64,000 nucleotides of DNA from Undaria pinnatifida (lineage: Eukaryota > Sar > Phaeophyceae > Laminariales > Alariaceae): contig JABAKD010000025.1 in the NCBI GenBank assembly GCA_012845835.1, forward strand, positions 3,207,819 through 3,271,818. Reading direction: 5' to 3'. Below the pieces are notes generated by a model, which was not told where the DNA came from, ran no database searches, and saw only the letters and a list, made by a program, of their open reading frames with translations. Every line of letters starts with the position of its first letter. The first letter of the stretch is position 1. A program made the translations under genes and the position numbers. This document shows positions 44,001-56,149 of this stretch, in pieces.

Positions 44001-44385
44001 CGCCGACGCGCTTGCCAAGACAGCTTCCGAGAGCATAGAGGCGATAGTGCGCAAACGGAGGATACTGTTTGCGGGATTTGTAGCACGTATGGGGGAGGAG
44101 CGCCTGCCATAGAGGGTGATGTTTGAGGAGCTTGTTGGGGGTAAGGGCTACTCAGGGGGGCAAGAGAAAGACTGGATGGATCATCTGAAGGAGGATATGT
44201 CGGTCTTTGGAATGAAATTCGAAGGATGGTGAAAGGCTGCTCATAAGGCTGGCAGATGGTTTCGACGAGTAGAGGAGGGAGCCAAATTGTTCATGCGGGA
44301 TTAGCATAAAATGGGGAGACACAAAGCTGCAGAGCGACGCGCAAAGACAGCGGCAGCGCCATCCACCGTCGGCATCTCTAAGCGG
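41004..44385 (+). mobile_element. APE-type LINE, near full length but broken
   Basis: Parts in order: a basic N-terminal segment; an apurinic-type endonuclease (YNVRTL at about 41,353; IGLQEVR at about 41,446; later RLDYIL and SDHNLV near 42,020-42,120); a linker; reverse transcriptase (KAVGPDGLPAELMK at about 42,720; [30 protein letters not shown] at about 43,495); and a C-terminal region with ETLLYGCMTW, LRCLG, RKRRILFAG and MGRHKAAERR. It is interrupted: a stop at 41,727 within the endonuclease, another before 42,396, another at 42,723, a frame change near 43,240 after GECLQ, and several after 43,681. Family knowledge: such elements copy their RNA at a nicked target. The clade is not assigned; no RNase H domain was seen. 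Confidence 0.88.
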
Positions 44386-44597
44386 CCGGGGGGAGGGGGG
44401 AAGGGGGGAGGGGGGAAGGGGGGAGGGGGGAGGGGGGAGGGGGGGAGGGGGGCGGGGGAGAGGGGGGAGGGGGGGAGGGGGGAGGGGGGGAGGGGAGAGG
44501 GAGGGAGGGGGGAGGGGGGGAGGGGGGAGGGGGAGGGGGGGAATGGAGAGGGGGGGAGGGGGGGAGGGGGGAGGGAAGGGGGGAAGGGGGGGGCGTC
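44386..44597 (+). repeat. Purine-only G-rich tract (GGGGGGA/GGGGAGG)n
   Basis: About 210 bp are almost entirely G with single A interruptions every 5-8 bases. It lies immediately after the LINE C-terminal region. Runs of 4-7 Gs make G-quadruplex formation plausible. Long frames across it on both strands are artefacts of the repeat. Confidence 0.92.
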
Positions 44598-44904
44598 ATG
44601 CCCAAGAGACTAAAGTCTGGGTTTTCCAATCATCGTCCTGAAATTTGTGGGCCTTTCAATTGCCGTCACAAGATAGCGTAAGACCGCCCTGACTTCTTCG
44701 CCATGTTGCGTTCTCTCCCCAGTGCCATTGATTATGCACTTGATACTCTTTATGAGCCCAATGCCGTCTTTAGTCAGTTCCGAGGGTCTGCTAGTATGAG
44801 TTTTTCTTATCTTTCCCTTTCCTTGCCTCCTCTTCTTGTCTTGTCTTTTCTCGATTTTTTTGTTTTCTGTTTTATTTCCTTTCCTTTTTTGTATTTTCGC
44901 TTTC

Positions 44905-45287
44905 TTGTATTTTCTTTCCTTTTCTTTATCTTCTTTTCTTTGTTTCTTTTTTCCAATTGACTTGCGTCTGTCGTGCGTATGCGTAGCGATAGGTACTACG
45001 TGCAATATATACGTGGTAGTCTTTCTTGGGGGGGAACCGGTCTAGTCGGTTTTTCCAGGCGCGAGTAGTGAGACGTATGCAACAGTATGGACCTGGCACA
45101 TCGTAGGCTGACTCCCGATTTCACCTTTATATGTTTCTGGTGGAGGCATGAATTGCGTCAGCTGTGATATATGCGTGTACCACATTTGGTTAATTTGTGT
45201 TTTTCCCTGGGGTATTCCTCAGCTCCAGAGTGACTGGAGCCTGTCCTGCGACCACGGACTTGATTATGCGAGTTAATGTGAGAACAA
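44905..45287 (+). repeat. Dispersed repeat, copy B
   Basis: Direct copy of 2,270-2,668, lacking one small internal piece (gcgcaggct). It is followed by a caacaacaac run. It has a T/C-rich tract (from about 44,800) at its left. Confidence 0.8.
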
Positions 45288-45299
45288 AAACAACAACAA

Positions 45300-46640
45300 C
45301 AACCCGGTGGTGTTCATCCCGATATTCTTCACTCTTAAGAGCTAGTGCATAATATGTGGCCACAGACTGTGAAACAGAGAAACCGAAAACAAATAATCGT
45401 AAACTAACAGAGAAGCGCAACTGAAATGGCAGCGTACCGCGCACAAATAACACACAGTAAAAAACAACCTGAAGAAACTAAATCGGGTAGTAGTGTTTTA
45501 ATATTCAATAGTGTAGGACAAAAAAAGAACAGAAAAAAGTCGGAAGTCCTGGAATGGGACATAATAAGCAGACAATAAACCAACGTAGCAAGACGCAATG
45601 AGACAAGACGAAACAACGCAGCTTGCAAAGATGAGTATTGACCTGAAATTCGTCAAACTCACGGCTGACGTCCTTGAAAATGAGTTATAAAATGAACCCT
45701 CTCTCGCGTATATCCTCTCTATCTGTGGTTGAAGTCCTCTCTCTCTCATGTGCCGCGTATAGGCTTTGGACGAGTGTGATGCATCACTATCAACGCGAAG
45801 AAGAAAGGGAAGGAGCGGCAGATAGAGATAACGAAATAACGAAATAAAAAAAAAGATAACTACAAGGTCAGACCAAAAACGAACTACGGACCCAGGCTAC
45901 GGTACCATAAGGGTTATGTTGTTTTTTTCGGGACTTTTTTTTGGCAGGGGCTCGGGGTCACTCGCGCGAGTGATCTCCCCGTTCCTTTGCGACTTTAAGC
46001 GCTGTTGAGTTGTTTAATTTTTGCGACATGGATCCGCAACGGAATGGCTAGCTACGCCGCGCCAAAAGCCCGCCTCAAGTCTTTGTGTCCGTGAGGTAGA
46101 GAGTCCCGCGTGCAAGTGGCTCAAATTCTGTAGTGAAAATGAGGGTGTGATACTACAACAACACCGTACCCTTGGTCTACGCGTACTGGTACCACAGAGG
46201 ACAAGCACGGGCAGCATAGCTTTCCAGCTCTCTGTTACCTAGATGAGCCTACAGGCTAGACACACGGTCTGTCACCCCCTTCATATTCCCGTCGGCAGCG
46301 GCCTCCAAATTGAGTGCTTCCACTGTGTTCCACTGTGTGTCACCCCCCCAAGGGAAAAAGAAGGCAAAAGAACAAAACTAGCAAGCCGAACAACAGCAAA
46401 AGAAAAAGAGACGTCTGTCGAAATCCCCTTCGAATTGGGGGGCAGCAAACAGATAGCGCAGGGTTCTACGTGCTAATCACATTTTTGTCCCTTGCTACAC
46501 GATATGCCAGATATTTTCTTCTTTCATCGACAGCGGTATCAGCACGACTGCCGCCCCCCGCGCCCCCCTCTCCCCTCGCCCCTCTCCCCCCCCCCCTCCT
46601 CCATCTCGCCCTTCTTCTTGGCGTCCTCGCTTACATCGCG
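45300..46640. other. No recognisable gene
   Basis: AT-rich with short frames. A C-rich tract is at 46,553-46,612. No domain recognised. Confidence 0.45.
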
Positions 46641-46643
46641 TAA

Positions 46644-46859
46644 TCAGCTCTTTTCCACCTCGGCCCTGTGCCACCTCGTCATGAACCCATCCGTCGCTTT
46701 GGCGATCTTCTGGTACCACATGCTGGCCTGATTAGCCGCCGTGGGCCATAACACTCTCGGTACCCCACGATGTCGTCTACCAGGCATCGGGTCTAAGTCT
46801 TTCCTGGCCGACCCCGTGCCGGGTTCTCCCCATCTGCTATCGTCCCGAACATCACCCAC
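46644..46859 (-). CDS. Unrecognised reading frame, possibly element-derived
   Basis: A 71-codon minus-strand frame ending MWYQKIAKATDGFMTRWHRA EVEKS, preceded by GRRHRGVPRVLWPTAANQAS. The tryptophan- and arginine-rich, helix-like composition is more protein-like than surrounding frames, but no family is recognised and neither end is certain. It lies downstream of, and on the same strand as, the LINE remnant at 46,950-48,575 and could be part of another element. Confidence 0.25.
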   Translation of the reverse strand: MGDVRDDSRWGEPGTGSARKDLDPMPGRRHRGVPRVLWPTAANQASMWYQKIAKATDGFMTRWHRAEVEKS

Positions 46860-46949
46860 CAGTTGGTCGCTCAGGTTTTTCCCGCTATATCTCGGTTGAT
46901 TTGGTTTACAGGGTACTGAGATGTTTCACTTCCCCCTTGATACTGCCTA

Positions 46950-48575
46950 AACAGTGGGCTTTTTAGCCCCGGTTTCTCATTATAGGTTGGTTAACGTCAC
47001 AGGCTTTCCTCGTGTCAACACTTTCGCAATTGTCCGCGCCTATATTTTTCTTCCACGGCATCCACGCTGTACGCCCCCCGCAAAAAGGAGACACCGTTTG
47101 GGGATATTCGTCCCAATGCTCTCGCACCGCGTCTTCTTGAGAGGACGTTGGCATACGACATGCGGTGGTCGGTGCGTTGTCGGCGATGGAAGACAACGAT
47201 CCGAAGGAGGAGCCTGTGGCACGCGCTGTGGAGCACAGCGAAGTGCTCCATGCCGAGAGTCCTCGTCACTCACCCATACAGCAGCGTCTCCATCACCTCG
47301 GACTTTAGCATGCGCACCTCCGGTGCAAAAAAAGCGGTCTCCATATCGTACAGCTTCAGCTTGAACCGATGGACGCATGCCCACGCGAGTCGGACCCGTC
47401 GTTTGCTCTCTGGCATAATGTCGGTGGTCTCGTTGATAAGGCCGTCCAAGTTCAAACATTGCACTGTCTGTTTATATCTCTGGCCTGCTGCTTCGACGAC
47501 CAGCGGCGAGCTAAGGGGTGTCTGGCTCGGTGTCCGCAGCAGCATGGTTTCAATCTTCTTCTCCGACACCGTGAGATCCGATGCTTGGAAGACGTTCACA
47601 ATGTATGACCGTCATCATCTTCGCAACGCCTTTCCCCGGCTTGGAGACAACGCCTGCATCGGCGTAGAGCATGCCCCAGACTGCGCTTCGTACACGATCT
47701 AATGGCCCAGCTTTTCCCCCCACGCCGTCGTCATCCAGGTATAAACCAAATCCCCTTCAAGGTATAATGTCTGGGTCTCCTCACTGAAGCGTTTACTAGC
47801 ACGGCGTGAATCGCAGCGGCGAAAAAGACAAAGAAAATAAGCGGCGATATCACGCATCCTTGCCGCAATCCTTGGATGATGATGGCGAATCATTTTGGGT
47901 ACTCGTCGTCGTCATCAGTGCGCACGCAGGCTTGCATGCCGTCGTGGAACTGGCGGATAATGATTAGCATCTTCTCTGGCACGCCAAAGCGTTCGAGCAC
48001 CACCCACAACAGTTTTCGGTCGACGGAATCATACGCTTTGTGGAGATGATAAAGAGATACAGGGGGATTTTCCTAGCGTGTGTCCGAGTTCTTCCAGTCG
48101 GCGCACCACAAACAACATGTCGACAATTATTAGCAATGCTGTTGTTGATGATCGTGTCTGGCGAAAGCCGCTCTGTCACTCGGAGAGTGTTCCTGCGTCC
48201 CCACAGTATCATAGTTGCTGAGGCGAGATGCGACCATTTTCAACAGTAATTTGCCTGAACAACAAGCGAAATCCCCCTGTATGTAGTTGGTGCAATCAGA
48301 ACGATCCTTCATTTTTGTCAAGAGTCCTGATGGTCGCATCTTCTTTCCATTGCTGGAGACTTCTGCTCCCATTCTCCACACACTTTCATAATAATAAGCA
48401 TGACATAGACTGTTGTGAAAGCATCGGATTAATTCGGGGTGGTCGACTTTCAGTAACTCTGCCGGAAGCGAGTCTGACCCCAACGCTTTCCGGTGCGGCA
48501 TGCATGCTTCAAATTACCCACGTCATCTATCTCGTTCATGGCTGGTTCATCGCCAAGCGATAGGGCGAGCGCTCG
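46950..48575 (-). mobile_element. LINE remnant, 5'-truncated
   Basis: Minus strand, same general family as the LINE at 41.0-44.4 kb. It shows KALGSDSLPAELLK (RT start, about 48,490), KMKDRSDCTNY, LLLKMVASRLSNY, an F/AYDSVDRK-like segment near 48,030, DLTVSEKKIETM (about 47,570) and METLLYG (about 47,275). A C-terminal segment with KRTDHRMSYANVL (about 47,180) follows. There is no endonuclease part. Many stops and frame changes. Inverted relative to the first LINE. Confidence 0.75.
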
Positions 48576-50400
48576 TCGTGGGAATAGGGTGCTGATGATC
48601 GTAGGGAACTCGTACGAATTCCCTATCGTTATCCAAAAGTCTCCTACGTCAGCAGTAGTAGAAAGAACGGACGGGTTGCTCCTGACAGCAGGCGCAGACA
48701 GCTTTACTCCAAGTTCCCAACATACAGCCCCTGCACGAGTACATGCATAGCTGATGCAGACAGTGAAGACTCCGGATGTATTAGATACGGCGGTGCCACC
48801 AGGTACCAGGTACCAGAGATACTAATACTACCACAGGCACCTTGTACCTGGTACTATTTACTTCGAAGTATTTTACAGGGGTTTTTAGGGGACCAGAAGA
48901 AATATCCCCGGATTTTAGCCCATCCGATACTCCCTCTGAATGTTTAAAAAACTTTTCGACCGAACGTGCTGGTACGAGAGGCAGGCATCAGTTGCCCTCC
49001 CGCACCTTAGGCAAACTTGCACGTGTCGCTGCCACTCCAAGCGCTCGTGCGCTACGCCAACGTTGGCTTATTGCATGGGCAAAAAAACTGTGCTTCGGCC
49101 TCCCGAGGATCAAGAAATTCGCGCCGTCGTCGAGAGCAGTAGAACGAGTTCTACTGGGATGAACAGGCAGATAGGAAGAGCTTGGCGTCCTGTCCGCAAC
49201 GTCATCTCCAGGGGCGAGTCCTCCATGACAGGCACGGGAGAGAGGGTGGCAGGACGGAGGGTCCTACGAGAAGGTGTGGAGATACATGAGAGGGAGCCCT
49301 TTGCTTGGTATGTTTGCAATATGTTGTAGCTTGTAGTATATACTAGTTGCTGGTTTTAAGACAGCCTGTATGCAAGGTACCTGGTACTACTGCTACTGCA
49401 AGGATCACGTTTCCAACAGCGTTTCCACATTCAGAGCAACCCTTGTAGGGAAACTTGGGAAATATGAAGCTGTGATGCTGCACGGCAGCAATGTGACCCT
49501 TTGGCTGAATCGCCCGCGTACACTCGTTCTCCGGAGGATACAATAAAAACTCGATCTGCATAACAGAACGCTCTCCCAACAGTAGTGCAGTACAGCATAT
49601 TTGCTGGTGTGATAAAGTACGAGGTACAGCAGCAGTACCGCGTGCAAGGTACACACCAAGGAACCGGCATGCACCTCTCTATCCAGATTGTAAGGACCGT
49701 GTTGATATCCAGTCTAATATAGAAATGGTCCTTAAATTTCCGGATCCAGTGGTGCACCAGGTTTTGTCCGTACCTGGAACGCGATGCAATGGTCATACAC
49801 ATCACAACACGACAGCAATCACGTTCATTGCACCGTCATGCGTGGCACAGACTGACGCCTCTAGCCACTCCTCTTCTTCCTCGTCATACAGCGGTTACGT
49901 ACGTACGATGACGATGGATGGCGGACTTTTTCACGCTGAAATTTTCCGCCATGAGCCTACAGTATAGGCTAGTCGTGCGACGGGGTTTTGTTTCCGGTCT
50001 GGCCGAAAACATTCCGTCCCCTACGTGCATACGTGCCGTGTGTTGATATGTTGTTGTTGTTGTTGTTGTTGTTGGCGTCGCCGGATGATAACAAGACCCA
50101 CGAACTATCGGTGCAGCAATACTCGTACGAGGTATGCACTACACAGCGATCTTTTCATTCCCAGAGATGAACACCGCGCTGAGCACGCAATCAGCGCAGA
50201 GTATTTCCAGGGCGAGGATCCGATGCTTGAGGGCAGGATCGTGCAAACTCAAGAGAAAAGAGACACACGTCACGTGCGGCAAGTAAGCGGTAGCGTCACG
50301 ATATGTGGCATTTTGCCGGTGGGCGCTAAGCTCCCCGAGTAACAGCGGAACGCATCTCCCTCGTGTGCACTGCTACTGCATTCTATTGGCTAAAATGACT
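48576..50400. other. No recognisable gene
   Basis: Moderate frames near 48,840-49,330 (plus) show no recognised domain. Scattered ggtacctggtac motifs occur near 48,800-48,855 and 49,375-49,385, and a (GTT)n run near 50,049-50,073. Confidence 0.4.
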
Positions 50401-50409
50401 GTCTGGAGC

Positions 50410-50585
50410 AAATATATGTGTCGGTTGACGGCACTCCCGCTCCTTGACGGACAGCCGTCAAGGAACCCCCCACACTAGAACTGGTACATTGCCCCCTTGG
50501 CGGACAGCTGTCAAAGAAGCTCCTACGGTAGAACTGGTACTGGTGCAATATTAGGCGACAGCCTTCAAGGGACTTCCCAGACAGT
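50410..50585. repeat. Short tandem repeat, about 65-bp unit, three degenerate copies
   Basis: Repeated ggacagccgtcaaggaac and gtagaactggtac blocks, spaced about 65 bp apart. A C-rich tract follows at 50,597-50,634. Confidence 0.6.
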
Positions 50586-50929
50586 CCTCCTTACCCCCCG
50601 ACCCCCCCCCCCCCCTCCTTCTACCCCCCCCTCCCTTCTTATCCGTGGCAGCAGCAGCAACAGAAGCGGTAACGGCTAGCCGCGTTCTTCCAGCAGTGAT
50701 CAAGCCGACCGCAGATGCCGACTTACCTGCTCCGCTCATCGTGAGTACTCACCCCCTGCAACAACAGCGGAACTACAAGGGTATACAAGGGTATCTTTAG
50801 AAGGGTAACTACTCTAGGATACCCGGGTAAGCTACCTACCCAAATATCGTGCAATACGCTCACGCAGCAGTGTGGCGACCCCCCGTTCCCCCCTTTTTCG
50901 CTCCCCGTATTACGTGCCTCAAACTCGGG

Positions 50930-51060
50930 GCGTTCAATAACTCCTCCCTCAATCCTAGGAGATAGATGGTGACCACAGACGACAAAACGGGAAGGAGATC
51001 AGATGAGCAAACAATTTTTATGTAAACCATTATTTCCCGTGGAAGTCGTACAACAATAAC
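50930..51060 (+). mobile_element. LINE 3'-end fragment
   Basis: The stretch with cctaggagatagatggtg and ggagatcagatgagcaaac is collinear with the C-terminal end of the LINE at 59.95-61.27 kb (61,075-61,150; translated ILGDRWWPQT-K-EGDQMSKQFL). It is a short 5'-truncated piece. Confidence 0.55.
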
Positions 51061-52412
51061 GAGGTCGACGCAAGAAATAGAAAGTCCCAGATCAACCTGC
51101 CTGAGTATTGCACTCATGTACGTTTATATTTTATATTTGGTTCGTGTAAGACACGGTTTTCTTTACAACGCTGGCGGCCTGTGTTAATAGTGTTGGTTAC
51201 ACAGAACGTGAAAACTGTGAGTAGAAGAAGAGCAGGTGGCGAAAGCAGTAACAAGCGCAAAACAAAATAGCGTGGCACACTTTTTTTCTGCTACAGGCGG
51301 AACACAGCGGCAGCAGCGACGAAATAGTGCCGAAAAATGAAGGAGTGTTTGTTGATCCCTACGAAGCGTAGAGAGCTTACCCGTTGAGCTGATAATAATG
51401 GGGTAGTGGAGTCACCGTTATGAAGACAAGTAAAAGACGTACCAATATACTCGTATATATTATGTTGTTCCTAGCCAAGGCGCAGCGTGGAGCGGAGAAG
51501 GCTCCCTCGGTAGAAGAAGCACAACAAGGAGTGACGGCGAAGCAGCCAAAATAATGCCACCATCCCGATATACCGCTATGGTGTAGCCAACCTATCACTG
51601 GAAACCCCTACTATACTCGATCGTCATCATATCCGCGTATCATATCCAAGCATACAATCAACAGCCTCCCTGCTTCGTAAATGATACGGTATGATGCTAT
51701 ATTGTCATATCATCAGGATAAAACGATTCAATGAAAACTACGGTCAATCAATATCCTCCCAGTACTACTGTGACAAGGAAGAAAGATTGCAGCACAATAG
51801 GCCTTGAAAAGCACTCCATAAATCTAGAGATACAATTCAGGGACAATATCTAACATCAATCTTCACGAACCTAAGATCTAAGTGGTAAAATCCCAAGTTC
51901 CAAAACAAAAACTCGAATCCGAAATTCATAGACCGGAAACTCAAATCTGAAATCCAAACTACGAAATCCAAAAACTCAAACATCGGCCTTATACTCAGCA
52001 CTCAGCCTTCCTTATAAAACAGTTGTCAGCTCCCTAAAATAGGGGTGCCAACAAGTGTGATCGGACAGCAGTCTCAAAACTCACTTTCGAATTAGACAAA
52101 TGCCTCCCGGCTGGGTACATACTAAAAATCCATTCAGATTCCAAATGCTCAAATCAAGAGCAAAATAATGTCATACTAGACAACGCAATCGTGAAAAATT
52201 ATTATTTCACTAGTCAAGAAACAGTTACTTGCCTCCCTAAATACCATGCACTCTTAAAAGTACCAAAATCCAGCTAATATATGCAGAACAATCCGTCAAG
52301 AAACAATTCAAATCAGCTCGCAAAAAAGTTAGTCGCCCTCGGGTTTACACGTATCGAACTGGTCGAGTTTGAGACCTTTTTCCTGCTCACGAGCCATAAT
52401 CCTCATAAGTGG

Positions 52413-52889
52413 TCAAGCGAATCCTGCCCCGCACAAGCGGTAACAGGTGGGCGTGACCCCTCCTTGCACGATAAAAACTAAACGATTTGGCTCAGCTGGG
52501 TCTCATTACGGGGCTAGTAGAGAAAACCATAAGCTGATTACGCAGGGATGATCCCGGGTACTTTACCAAAAACCGTTGCCGTCCCTAAGTCCCAAAAATC
52601 TCATACTTCCAGCTCATAATATACTCCGTATCAAATCAAGCGAATCCTGCGGCAAGATTCGCTTGAGTTGATACGGAGTATATTTATGAGCTGGAAGTAT
52701 GATATTTTTGGGACTTATGGACGACAACGGTTTTTGGTAAACTACCCGGGGTCATCCCTGCGTAATCAGCCTATGGTTTTCGCAACCCGCCCCGTAATGA
52801 GACCCAGCTGAGCCAAATCGTTTAGTTTTTATCGTGCAACGAGGGGTCACGCCCACCTGTTACCGCTTGTGCGAGACAGGATTAGCTTG
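52413..52889. mobile_element. Large foldback (MITE-like) inserted in the LTR element
   Basis: Two arms of about 238 bp, 52,413-52,650 and 52,651-52,889, are near-perfect reverse complements. The arms carry tcaagcgaatcctg, ggtcacgcccacctgttacc and tttggctcagctgggtctca. At the centre is a short inverted motif with tactccgtatcaa on the left and ttgatacggagta on the right, and a further ttgatacggagta follows the right arm (to 52,904). TA-flanked ctccgtatca ends resemble Stowaway/mariner MITEs. The left outer end is less clear. Confidence 0.8.
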
Positions 52890-53366
52890 ATTTGATACGG
52901 AGTATAGTATGAGCTGGAAGTATGAGTCAGAGTCCAAAGCTTCCAGCAAAAACTCCCAAGCCATTCTAGCATGAACGATTGTCGAAGCCGAGTGCCTCAA
53001 CAGCAAGTCCTCATTAGTGAGGGAGTCATCCGCTACTCTCACTGGGTTGGGTGTCTCTCTATTGGCATCTCTGCATCCTTTTATACTCGTAAACGATGTG
53101 AATTTCTCTTTCCAGAGGGGCCACGTGTTCCTCTTATTATTAAACTTGGGGGGACGGTTGCTACCTAAATACCCGCCCGAATGGGCCAGGCCTTGCACAA
53201 CAGGCGCAAGCGAAGGGGAAGAAGCTGGGGCCTCGCGTACTTCAGCTCCCGGTGTGGCTCCTTCCAGGAAAACCACTCTGCTCTGGAAGTCTGCCAGCTG
53301 CTCCAAAATGGCGGGTGTAATCCCGCCGCTGCTTCCTTGGGCTTCACTCGAATCGGTGTCCCCCAT
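52860..53366 (-). pseudogene. Copia-like Gag part (fossil)
   Basis: The minus-strand frame begins MGDTDSSEAQGSSGG. It has a coiled stretch (PAILEQLADFQSRVVFLEG), then PPKFNNKRNTWPLWKEKFTS and AWEFLLEAL, which fits the W-x-W-x-F and L...A...W..L pattern of Ty1/copia Gag proteins. Its end runs into the foldback. Confidence 0.6.
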
Positions 53367-53779
53367 GGCTCCGGTTGATATCTCCAGCTAACTCTCTTCC
53401 GCAGAAAAGCCCACGTCACTCAACACCCTTTGCTTCTAATAGGGATAGTACCGCGCACGCGATAATTATCGTGTTTGTTGATCCCTACGAAGCGTAGAGG
53501 GCTCACCCGTTAAGCTGACAATAGTGGGGTAGTGGAGTCACCGTTATGAAGACAAGTAAAAGACGTACAAATATATATTAAGTTGCTCCTAGCCAAGGCG
53601 CAGCGTGGAGCGGAGAAGACTCACTCGGTATAAGAAGCACAACGAGGAGTGACGGCGAAATAGCCTAAATAGCTCCACCATCCCGATATACCGCTACGAT
53701 GTAGCCAACCTATCACTGGAAACCCCTACTATACTCAACCGTCATCATATCCGTATCATATCCAAGCATACTATCAACA

Positions 53780-54500
53780 AAGAGGTACGAGTAAAGTACT
53801 CAAAGCGTTTTCGCCAATGGCGCGGGAATGTAATCGTATAGTTATCGCATCATACAGCTACGTACAACAGCCACAAATGCATCCTGTGGAGAACTGAAGA
53901 AGCAGTCAGTGCATATTGCTGCAGAAAGCCACAAACGAAACAAAACGAGGCCAAAAATACAACTTGAAAAAGTGGCAACTCTTGTACGGCTAAACATTGA
54001 CAAATGATACGTTCTCGTACTATAATAGGTAGAGTACGAACCTGTATTGAAAATTGCACTACTGATCTCCATAATGCCGGTAAAATCGCCAGGCACGACT
54101 TCAGCTCTCTGTGATAGTAACAATGTACCTTTTCCAATAGTGCCTGTTGTCGAATGCATCCACTTTTAGGTGCCCGGGTCGGAATAGGTTCACAGAAGGG
54201 CACTCAAGACGTACACACGGATAAAAGGAAATGTATATAACATCGTCGTCCCGTGGGAACTCGTAGAAGAAGTGCCAGACAAGGCACCACATAATAAGAA
54301 ATCCTCAATAAAACATCTCAATTGCGTTTGTGGAAAGCTCACAAATACGGTTACATGTGTATCCCGACACCGAGTACGTTATCATCCTCAACAGCCCCTC
54401 TGGCCCCAGCTCGGGGAACGGGATAACACACCATCGCTCATCATACCACGGTGACGTACATCGATGTGCTTCGAGTTAGAGTTAGTTACGGGGTTAACCC
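53780..54500. other. No recognisable gene
   Basis: Between the LTR element and the copia fossil. No domain or repeat was recognised. Confidence 0.45.
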
Positions 54501-54599
54501 CCATTTTCATCGCACCGCTGTTGTCCTCAAGACCTGGATGCACGTGTCCTCAAAATCGGCAAGAGAAATCGCCACACAGAACGCAGGAAAAGTGCCTCC

Positions 54600-55410
54600 T
54601 TAAAACCCCCCCGCCGTCGCAACATACTCCGCCTCACTCGAGGAGGGCATGGTGCACTTGTGCGTCCTAGACATCCATTGGATGGCCGCACCCCACACAT
54701 CACGGCTCCATCCGATACGGACTTCCGTTTGTTTCTTTGGGGGCATAGGCTGCATCGGCGTAACCTCCAGCTCCCGACCACTGCCCCTCTGGAATGTAAC
54801 GCCGTAGCTACTGGGGGCCTTCCAAGTACTCCCTGAGGATTGGAGGCGCAACGCACTTGTCGGCAGGGGGTGTAACACCGCCGGTGTTGCACCCCCTGCC
54901 GACAAGTGCGTTGCGCCTTCAAAGTTCCTTTTCACGGCCTTCAGGTGCTTTTGCTTGGGGTATGCGCAGACCTCGCTACGGCCCTCACGGCTTTCGAGAT
55001 ATCGGGTCTCGTCTGGTTGGCAAGCCACATCAAACTCCCTACCTGTTCGTGAAATAGCCACACCCCATCGGGCTCATCGTGAAACTCCTCAAGAGAAACA
55101 TCAGTCGGAAGTGGGGTGTTCCTACCTGCGGTCGAGCCAAATTGCTTGATCGTCTTTTCAATAAACAAATCCTGTGAGATCGTCAGTAAAAACAAATCCT
55201 GTGAGATCGTCAGTAAAACCGCGACCATGTCTTGGGAAAAGTGACCACCAGCGTACCATCGTAGCTCGCCATGGTTATTGATGGGGACAAGGTTGCCGAA
55301 GTCCTTGCAAAACGGGTCACATTTCTCTTTACGGCCTACCACAAGAATATCGTCCACGTGCACCACTGCAATAACAGAAACAGACCCTGCCTCGATCAAC
55401 CGAAACACAC
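54600..55410 (-). pseudogene. Copia reverse transcriptase and RNase H part (fossil)
   Basis: Shows VVHVDDILVVGR (palm catalytic motif region), LPTDVSLEEF, VGSLMWLANQTRPDIS and SSSEAEYVA in the usual order. Two adjacent near-identical lines (cctgtgagatcgtcagtaaa at about 55,170 and 55,200) form a 30-bp tandem duplication. Confidence 0.85.
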
Positions 55411-56149
55411 AGGGATCCGCAAGGCTCTGCTCGAAACCAGAACTATTCAGACCGGTGACTAGGTGTTTGTGCCAAGACCTCGACGCTTGTTTCAGACCAT
55501 GCAGGCCGCGATATAGGCGTACTACTTTGCCTCATGAAGCTCCACAGCCTTTAGGCATGCGCATCAAGACCACCTCTTTCAGCTTGCCTGAACCAACGCT
55601 TGTTGTACGTCAAAATAACAGGTCTAAATGCAATTCGCATGCAATAGCAACCGTCAAGCAAGGTGCGGCGGGGGTTGGGGCACGTCTTATTATACTAAAC
55701 CCCCGGGCGCTAGCTAAACCCTCTAGCTACCAGTCGCGCTTTTGTCTTCACTACCTTACCGATGTCATCTGACTTCCACGTGAAGACCCACTCGGTCAAT
55801 ACCACGTCCCCGCCTTTTAGTTGCTATGCTACTCCGAAGGTTCCCGCCCATTGAAACCCAGAGAGCTCCTGATCGATCGCATACGACCAGTTTGTACTGT
55901 ACTCAAGGCCCGTGCCCTCTTGGTACGTCGCGGGTTACGAAAGCTCGCTCGCATGGCAGGTTGGCAGGGGAGGGCGGCTGTTGGGTGGGTGCTGGTTGGA
56001 GAGGGCATGGTCAGCTGGCCCCGCAGTAGCCGTCGCCTGGTGGTACGTTCTCGTCCTCGCACGTGTTTGTCCCGGTTGCAAGAACTCATTGTCCAGGGGA
56101 CCTTCGTCGGCCTGAGGGTTTTCGGTCCCCGGTGGGGATGACGGCGACA

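Larger units (their letters stand above)
51346..53779 (-). mobile_element. Non-autonomous copia-like LTR element (fossil)
   Basis: Two direct LTRs (about 51,346-51,663 and 53,472-53,779) start TGTTTGTTGATCC and end ATCAACA. They are about 93-95% alike by eye. The roughly 1.8-kb interior holds a Gag-like frame on the minus strand (53,366-52,860) and a large foldback inserted in it. No protease, integrase or RT was recognised, so it depends on another element. Moderate LTR divergence suggests an intermediate age. A clear target duplication was not found. Confidence 0.85.

Noticed and set aside
44311-44629. Glycine-rich and proline-rich frames across the G tract
   Set aside because: They are produced by the simple (GGGGGGA)n sequence; no protein family or start context supports them.
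46955-47364. 136-codon plus-strand frame
   Set aside because: It overlaps the minus-strand LINE remnant, whose C-terminal motifs (METLLYG, KRTDHRMSYAN) are recognisable.
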